20,686 bases of DNA, from positions 1 through 20,686 of the forward strand of contig CALIAC010000028.1 of the NCBI GenBank assembly GCA_938041555.1, given 5' to 3'. The position numbers and the translations under genes were made by a program. This stretch comes from an uncultured Candidatus Saccharibacteria bacterium (GTDB taxonomy: Bacteria > Patescibacteriota > Saccharimonadia > Saccharimonadales > Saccharimonadaceae). Of the stretch, positions 16,154-20,686 are shown in pieces. Each line of letters starts with the position of its first letter. Positions within the stretch are counted from its first letter, which is position 1. Below the pieces are notes generated by a model. It had not been told where the DNA came from. It saw only the letters and a list, made by a program, of their open reading frames with translations, and searched no databases.

Positions 16154-17689
16154 ATGAATGAACACCGCAAAAAATTTGCAAGTCGTTCGCTTGTATTTGG
16201 CTTGTTTGGGATATTATTAATCATCATTATATTACTGTGGTGGTGGTGGCCATGGAGCTACAGCTACAATAGCGGCTTCAAGGGTGTGCGGCCAGACCAA
16301 GTGAGCTTGCGCCAGCATGATGGGAAGATCCAGTGGCAATTTATGAATGGCGCGTGGCACGATATTGCCTCGGTGGAGGACTTGCGCGGGGCAAAAGGCG
16401 AGCAAGGTGCGCGCGGTGAGGCTGGTGCGAGTGGCGAACGAGGTGCAGACGGCGCCAATGGCCGCGACGGCGTAGACGGTGCTCGTGGCCGTGATGGTGC
16501 TCGTGGTGCAGCTGGCAAGAATGGCGCAAACGGTGCTAATGGCGCCAACGGTAAGGACGGTGCAAACGGGGCCAATGGCAAAGACGGCGCATCGGCCGCT
16601 AAGGGCGACAAGGGCGAAAAAGGTGACAAAGGTGAGCCCGGCAAAGATGGCAAAGACGGCAAAAATGGTGAAAAAGGCGAAAAGGGTGAGAAGGGCGATG
16701 CTGGCCCGAAAGGTGACACTGGCGCTAAGGGTGAGCAGGGTGCACCTGGTACACCTGGCGCACAAGGAGAAAGAGGTGTACCCGGCCCGAAGGGTGACCA
16801 AGGAGACACTGGCCCACAAGGACAACCAGGCCAGCCCGGCCCGCAAGGGCCGCAAGGCCAAACCGGCCCAGCTGGTGCCGATGGCCGAACCATCGAGCTC
16901 CAAAAGGGCACACTCTACATCCAGTGGCGCTACACTGGCGAAACAGCCTGGCAAAACCTCATTGCTTATACCGACCTCAAGGGCGAAAAGGGCGATGCTG
17001 GTCAGCCAGGCCCACAAGGCCAACAGGGTATCCAGGGGCAGCAAGGTGCAGCTGGGCCCAAAGGTCAGGATGGCACCAACGCAACGATTAATGTGACTAA
17101 TAGCACTCAGCCATGCTCACCAAATATGACTGTTACGGGTAATGGCACCTCTCAGCTTGGCCTTACCTTTGCGGGTAGCACTGTGCCAGCGGGTGGCACG
17201 GTTGGCCAAATATTGTCGAAGAAGTCGGCAGCAAACTGCGACATGGAATGGAAGAGCCTCCCCCAGATGACCATCTTTACAGCAACGCTTGGCAATGGTA
17301 ATGGCGGCGTGACGGCTGCAACGATTGCTAAGGATACCTTTGCGCCAGTGCCGCTCAAGACCGTCGTAACAAACAACGGTGGCGGGTCGTGGGATGCCGG
17401 GAGCAAATCGTACATTGCACCAAGTGATGGTGTATACTTGATCCAATCGCGGATTCGCTTGAACGATACATCGTCACCCCGCGGTGTGTACCAGGCTGTC
17501 AACGACACAGCCCGCGACACTCCAGAAGGTGTGTGGAGCAACAACCAACAGGGCTACCGCTTTACCATGCCATACACTCGCCTGATGCGAGTAACGGCCG
17601 GGACACCGCTCAAGCTCGTTGTCTACTCAGCTGGCCAAGACGCAAACATCACCGATGCAAGCCTGAGTATCGTCAAGATATCAGACTAA
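16154..17689 (+). CDS. Membrane-anchored collagen-like surface protein with duplicated cap module and C1q-like end
   Basis: 511 residues. A signal anchor (about 13-34) ends in four Trp and Pro. A cap module (about 46-79, with IQWQF, W and DLRG) leads into a collagen segment of 55 G-x-y triplets (about 80-244), broken only by one Gly-to-Ala change (AAK, triplet 24). A second copy of the cap (about 245-276, IQWRY, W, DLKG) leads into about ten more triplets (277-307). The end (about 370-511) resembles a C1q/TNF-like beta jelly-roll, with IAPSDGVYLIQSRI as the clearest piece. The protein should trimerise into a rod standing off the cell, with a globular head for binding. KGD and KGE triplets stabilise bacterial collagens that lack hydroxyproline. 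Adhesion to host or neighbours is inferred. Confidence 0.9.
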   Translation: MNEHRKKFASRSLVFGLFGILLIIIILLWWWWPWSYSYNSGFKGVRPDQVSLRQHDGKIQWQFMNGAWHDIASVEDLRGAKGEQGARGEAGASGERGADGANGRDGVDGARGRDGARGAAGKNGANGANGANGKDGANGANGKDGASAAKGDKGEKGDKGEPGKDGKDGKNGEKGEKGEKGDAGPKGDTGAKGEQGAPGTPGAQGERGVPGPKGDQGDTGPQGQPGQPGPQGPQGQTGPAGADGRTIELQKGTLYIQWRYTGETAWQNLIAYTDLKGEKGDAGQPGPQGQQGIQGQQGAAGPKGQDGTNATINVTNSTQPCSPNMTVTGNGTSQLGLTFAGSTVPAGGTVGQILSKKSAANCDMEWKSLPQMTIFTATLGNGNGGVTAATIAKDTFAPVPLKTVVTNNGGGSWDAGSKSYIAPSDGVYLIQSRIRLNDTSSPRGVYQAVNDTARDTPEGVWSNNQQGYRFTMPYTRLMRVTAGTPLKLVVYSAGQDANITDASLSIVKISD

Positions 17690-17715
17690 GCTAGGCAGCC
17701 CACTACCAACCTCTA

Positions 17716-17742
17716 CAGAACCAGCTATCATAGCTGGTTCTG
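17716..17742 (+). terminator. Perfect hairpin after the collagen-like gene, candidate terminator
   Basis: Twelve-base perfect stem (CAGAACCAGCTA 17716-17727 with TAGCTGGTTCTG 17731-17742) around a three-base loop. No proper T-tract follows, so termination is likely but not certain. Confidence 0.6.
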
Positions 17743-17916
17743 TGCTTAGATAAATAGCCAGGAATACCAGCCGATAGTACGCTTGCGAGCAGGGGGGTGA
17801 GGCCAAAAAATAAGAGGCGAGCTGGCAGGGAATGGTGCCCAATGATACCCCGACTGGGTAGGCGGATCGCCCGGAAGTTTTATCGAACAAATTGCCATTA
17901 CGCTTGGCGTGGTATC

Positions 17917-17925
17917 TGATATAAT
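17917..17925 (+). promoter_or_regulatory. Extended -10 promoter of serS, leaderless
   Basis: TGATATAAT: TG-x-TATAAT with a perfect hexamer at 17920-17925. Only six bases separate it from the ATG at 17932, so transcription should begin at or next to the A of the start codon. No Shine-Dalgarno site. Confidence 0.8.
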
Positions 17926-17931
17926 ATAGTT

Positions 17932-19176
17932 ATGTTAGATATTCGTTATATTCGCGCGCATGCCGACGAGGTGCAGGCAGCTGCGCGCCATAAGGGCTAT
18001 GAGGTGTCCATCGCAGCGCTTCTCGCGTGCGACGATCAGCGCCGGGAGCTCCAGCAGCGGGTGGATGCTGTGCGCACCACGCGCAACGAGACAGCCGCTC
18101 AGATGAAGGGCGGCAAACCCAGCCAAGAACTCATCGCCAAAGGCAAGGCGCTCAAAGCCGAGCTTGCAACGCTGGAAGAGGAGCTGCGCACCATAGAGAA
18201 CAACTTTTTTACTCAGCTCGAGGCAGTGCCAAATATCACCCTGCCAGACGTCCCACTGGGCGGCGAGGCAGACAGTGTGGAGATTAAGCAGTGGGGTGAG
18301 CGGCGTGAGTCGGCGCAAGATCACCTCGACTTCGCCACAAGCCGAGGCTGGCTCGACTTCGAGCGCGGCGCCAAGGTGGCCGGCACGAAGTTTTACTATG
18401 TGCTGGGCGACCTCATGCTGCTCGAGAATGCCATCTACCAATACGCTCTTAACTTCCTCATCAGCAAAGGCTTTCGCCCCATGACAGTGCCACACATGGT
18501 GAGTGGCCGCGTAGCGCGCGGTTCGGGCTTTGCACCCAAGAGCGATAAAGAGAGTAACGAGTACTTCATCGAGGGCGAAGACACCATGCTTATTGGCACA
18601 GCCGAGGCCTCACTGACAGGCTTCCATGCCGATGAGATCCTAAGCGAGAAGGACTTACCGCTCCTCTATGCTGGCTACAGCCCCTGCTACCGCAAAGAGG
18701 CTGGCGCTGCCGGGAAGTTCAGCCGCGGGCTCTTCCGGGTGCATCAGTTCAACAAATTAGAGATGTATATCTACTGCCTGCCCGAGCAGTCAGCCCAGAT
18801 GCATGAGAAGATTCTTGCGCTGGAGGAGGAGATTTGGCAAAGCCTGGGCGTGCCGTATCATGTGGTCAATATCGCGGCGGGAGACCTTGGTGCACCAGCT
18901 GCCAAGAAGTACGACATCGAGTATTGGTCGCCCGTTGATGGCGCCTACCGTGAGCTCACCAGCTGCAGCAACTGCACCGACTTCCAGGCGCGCAACCTTG
19001 GCATCCGCGTCCGCCGGACCGATGGCTCGCTCCAGGTGGTACACACTCTCAATGGCACGGCAGTAAGCTTGGCTCGTGCACTCGTAGCGATTATCGAGAA
19101 TTATCAAACAACGGATGGCCAGCTCCGCGTGCCAACGGTGCTGCAGCCATATCTGAACAACAGGGAGGTACTCTAG
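17932..19176 (+). CDS. serS: Seryl-tRNA synthetase
   Basis: Charges tRNA-Ser (and selenocysteine tRNA where present). The 414 residues match the bacterial family. The start MLDIRYIR is typical. A long coiled coil (about 25-105) binds the tRNA variable arm. The catalytic class II core has TAEASL (the serine-binding TxE loop), motif 2 CYRKEAGAAG...RGLFRVHQF near 253-275 and motif 3 LNGTAVSLARALVAIIENYQ near 373-392. No truncation or insertion is visible. Conserved sequence starts at the first ATG and the -10 box is six bases upstream. It shares its last bases with the ribosome binding site of the next gene, so serS and the pyrD-like gene form an operon. Confidence 0.97.
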   Translation: MLDIRYIRAHADEVQAAARHKGYEVSIAALLACDDQRRELQQRVDAVRTTRNETAAQMKGGKPSQELIAKGKALKAELATLEEELRTIENNFFTQLEAVPNITLPDVPLGGEADSVEIKQWGERRESAQDHLDFATSRGWLDFERGAKVAGTKFYYVLGDLMLLENAIYQYALNFLISKGFRPMTVPHMVSGRVARGSGFAPKSDKESNEYFIEGEDTMLIGTAEASLTGFHADEILSEKDLPLLYAGYSPCYRKEAGAAGKFSRGLFRVHQFNKLEMYIYCLPEQSAQMHEKILALEEEIWQSLGVPYHVVNIAAGDLGAPAAKKYDIEYWSPVDGAYRELTSCSNCTDFQARNLGIRVRRTDGSLQVVHTLNGTAVSLARALVAIIENYQTTDGQLRVPTVLQPYLNNREVL

Positions 19177-20304
19177 ATGGGGCGCACAATCAGAAAAATG
19201 AGCCGCAAAGGCTATGCCAAAGTTGCCAAGCCGTTTCTCTTCCGGCGGCAGCCCGATGCAGCGCACCAGTCGATGCTCTGGACGGCGCGGGCACTGCATG
19301 CCATCCGGGGTGAGCAGCTCCTTAGCGGCTGGCGCTATAAGAATCCTCGCCTCGAGCAGACTATTCTTGGCCTTAACTTTGTTAATCCCATTGGTCTGTC
19401 TGCTGGGCTGGATAAAGATTTTGATCTGCCCTCTGTGGCGAAGAAAATCGGCTGCGGCTTTGAGATTGGTGGCTCAGTAACGGCCGTACCTTGTGAGGGT
19501 AACCCCAAGCCGTGGTTTCGTCGCTTGGCTAGTGAGCAGTCGATCGTCGTGAATGTTGGGTTGGCGAATCGCGGCGTCGCCAAGGCGATCGAGCAGATCC
19601 GCAGCTACTCACCACGGGTCTGGCGCGACTTTCCGCTCAGCGTATCCGTAGCCAAGACGAACAGCTCTAAGCAAGTCCGCCCCAAGCAAGCGATTGCCGA
19701 CTACTGCGACAGCCTCCGCCAGCTCGAAGAAGCTGGTTGCGCACCACTGTACGAGATTAACATCTCCTGCCCCAATGCCTATGGCGGCGAGCCCTTCACC
19801 ACGCCCGCTCGCCTCAAGAAGCTTCTCACTGCGGTGGATGAGCTGAAGCTTTCGCGCCCCGTCTTTATCAAAATGCCGACGGACAAGACCTGGACGCAGT
19901 TTGCCAAGCTCCTCTCCATCATCGACAAGCATAATGTGGCGGGCCTGACGATCGGCAACCTCGTCAAAGATCGCAGCAAGCTCACCGACCCAAGCGTTTT
20001 GCCTGATGATACTCCTGGTAGCCTTAGTGGCCGGCCAGCTCAGGCCATTACCACGCGGCTTATCCACAAGACGTATGCACTGTATGGTGACCGTTTTGTC
20101 ATCATTGGTGTGGGCGGCGTCTTTACAGCGGAAGATGCATACGAGAAGATTCGAGCCGGCGCGAGCCTGGTGGCGCTGGTGACGGCGCTGATGTTTGAAG
20201 GGCCACAGGTCGTGGGCGATATCAACGAAGGCTTGGTGGAGCTGCTCGACCGAGACGACTATGTCTCTATTAGCGAAGCAATCGGTGCGGCGCACCGCAA
20301 GTAG
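19177..20304 (+). CDS. pyrD: Dihydroorotate dehydrogenase-like flavoprotein (class 2 layout)
   Basis: Dihydroorotate dehydrogenase oxidises dihydroorotate to orotate in pyrimidine synthesis, using FMN. The 375-residue protein has the class 2 (quinone-linked) layout: an N-terminal extension (RRQPDAAHQ), GLNFVNPIGLSAGLDKD (to residue 81), GNPKPWFRRL, and the FMN phosphate site GVGGVFTAEDAYEKIRAGAS. However, the active-site segment reads NISCPNAYGG with Cys198, the base used in class 1, where class 2 has Ser (NxSSPNT). Neighbouring residues also differ (DKD for DKN, VNVGLANRG for the usual INRxGFNN). The ATG directly follows the serS stop, with GGGAGG (19163-19168) eight bases upstream. Other pyr genes are not in the window. 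A related flavoprotein activity cannot be excluded. Confidence 0.82.
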   Translation: MGRTIRKMSRKGYAKVAKPFLFRRQPDAAHQSMLWTARALHAIRGEQLLSGWRYKNPRLEQTILGLNFVNPIGLSAGLDKDFDLPSVAKKIGCGFEIGGSVTAVPCEGNPKPWFRRLASEQSIVVNVGLANRGVAKAIEQIRSYSPRVWRDFPLSVSVAKTNSSKQVRPKQAIADYCDSLRQLEEAGCAPLYEINISCPNAYGGEPFTTPARLKKLLTAVDELKLSRPVFIKMPTDKTWTQFAKLLSIIDKHNVAGLTIGNLVKDRSKLTDPSVLPDDTPGSLSGRPAQAITTRLIHKTYALYGDRFVIIGVGGVFTAEDAYEKIRAGASLVALVTALMFEGPQVVGDINEGLVELLDRDDYVSISEAIGAAHRK

Positions 20305-20312
20305 GGGAGCCG

Positions 20313-20686
20313 GTGACGTCCGAAGCAAACAGCCCACGCGTTGAGCATTTTGCCTCTCCCATGCGGTACGCGGCAGCGTGGTTTGGCCAGGCGGTGGTAC
20401 GGCACATCACCGGTGCAGCATTTGCCCGGGCTGCGCAGTGGGAGGCGGCAGAAACTCATGTCCTTCCTGCGCGGCAGCATAATAGGCCTGCAGTAGAGTA
20501 CCGAGCCGCCCAATATGTTGGTACACATGCGAGGGAAGATTACCCGCTCCGCGATACAACACTGATCGTTTCTGGCTATGTTGACCGCACAACCGACCGC
20601 TGTATAGGTGGCCAAGCAGTTGACGTGTATCGGCTAACGGGCCAAACGAGCGCGTATCGCCGCATGGTCGATCGCCAGACAATGCA
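20313..20686 (+). CDS. Unknown protein, 5' part only
   Basis: I do not recognise a family. A frame starting with GTG eight bases after the pyrD stop runs open for 124 codons to the window edge. Purine-rich AGGGGAG (20303-20309) is close in front, with a spacing of only three bases; ATG 20361 is an alternative start. The early part contains MRYAAAWFGQAVV; later comes a strand-like LIVSGYVDRTTD. The product has no signal peptide or membrane segment in the visible part. Open frames on the minus strand (for example 20407-20682) compete, but tight spacing behind pyrD on the same strand favours this one. Confidence 0.5.
   Translation, partial: MTSEANSPRVEHFASPMRYAAAWFGQAVVRHITGAAFARAAQWEAAETHVLPARQHNRPAVEYRAAQYVGTHAREDYPLRDTTLIVSGYVDRTTDRCIGGQAVDVYRLTGQTSAYRRMVDRQTM

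Noticed and set aside
16232..17044. Open frame of 270 codons on the minus strand opposite the collagen repeats
   Set aside because: It results from the regular Gly-x-y codons; it has no start signals and its translation is low-complexity.
20407..20682. Minus-strand frame of 91 codons at the right edge
   Set aside because: No start signal is visible; the plus-strand frame directly behind pyrD fits the operon better, though neither is certain.

Overview
The window reads as a bacterial chromosome of moderate to high GC. It is dense with genes and almost all of them lie on the plus strand. Several traits suggest a member of the Candidate Phyla Radiation, most likely Candidatus Saccharibacteria (TM7): a short prolyl-tRNA synthetase without an editing insertion, an unusual lysyl-tRNA synthetase, a DUF2207 protein with a Gly-rich tail, large exported proteins of unclear function, and an isolated pyrD-like gene. 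This placement is inferred from gene style and was not tested by phylogeny. UGA is a stop codon here: the rseP fragment ends in TGA, and no real gene contains an in-frame TGA.

Layout. Bases 1-3160 hold the 3' end of rseP, a CPBP-family membrane protease, proS, and greA followed by a strong terminator. Bases 3400-5720 hold a small exported hypothetical protein and lysS. Bases 5827-7573 hold one transcription unit with a strong promoter. Its coding sequence is split into two overlapping frames, and the second part carries a His-Gly ... Ser-Cys arrangement typical of caspase-like (clan CD) peptidases. A bidirectional terminator separates it from a convergent minus-strand gene (7722-10070) for a secreted, membrane-anchored protein that looks like a six-hairpin glycosidase. 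Divergent from that gene is a DUF2207 membrane protein (10424-12271). Then come uppP (12568-13401), a MacB-type ABC exporter operon (13738-15935), a collagen-like membrane-anchored surface protein with duplicated cap modules (16154-17689), a serS-pyrD pair (17932-20304), and a truncated unknown gene to the window end.

How the genes work together. Three tRNA synthetases, GreA and UppP provide core translation, transcription and envelope functions. The rest is mainly envelope biology: two membrane proteases, a lipid-carrier recycling enzyme, an ABC exporter, and at least four exported or membrane-anchored proteins. That fits a small cell whose surface meets a host or biofilm, but this is inference.

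Promoters are easy to see. The three synthetase genes, and probably the DUF2207 gene, have the -10 box only 6-11 bases before the ATG and no Shine-Dalgarno site, so their mRNAs should be leaderless or nearly so. The other genes have clear Shine-Dalgarno sites. No tRNA, rRNA, CRISPR array or insertion sequence was seen.
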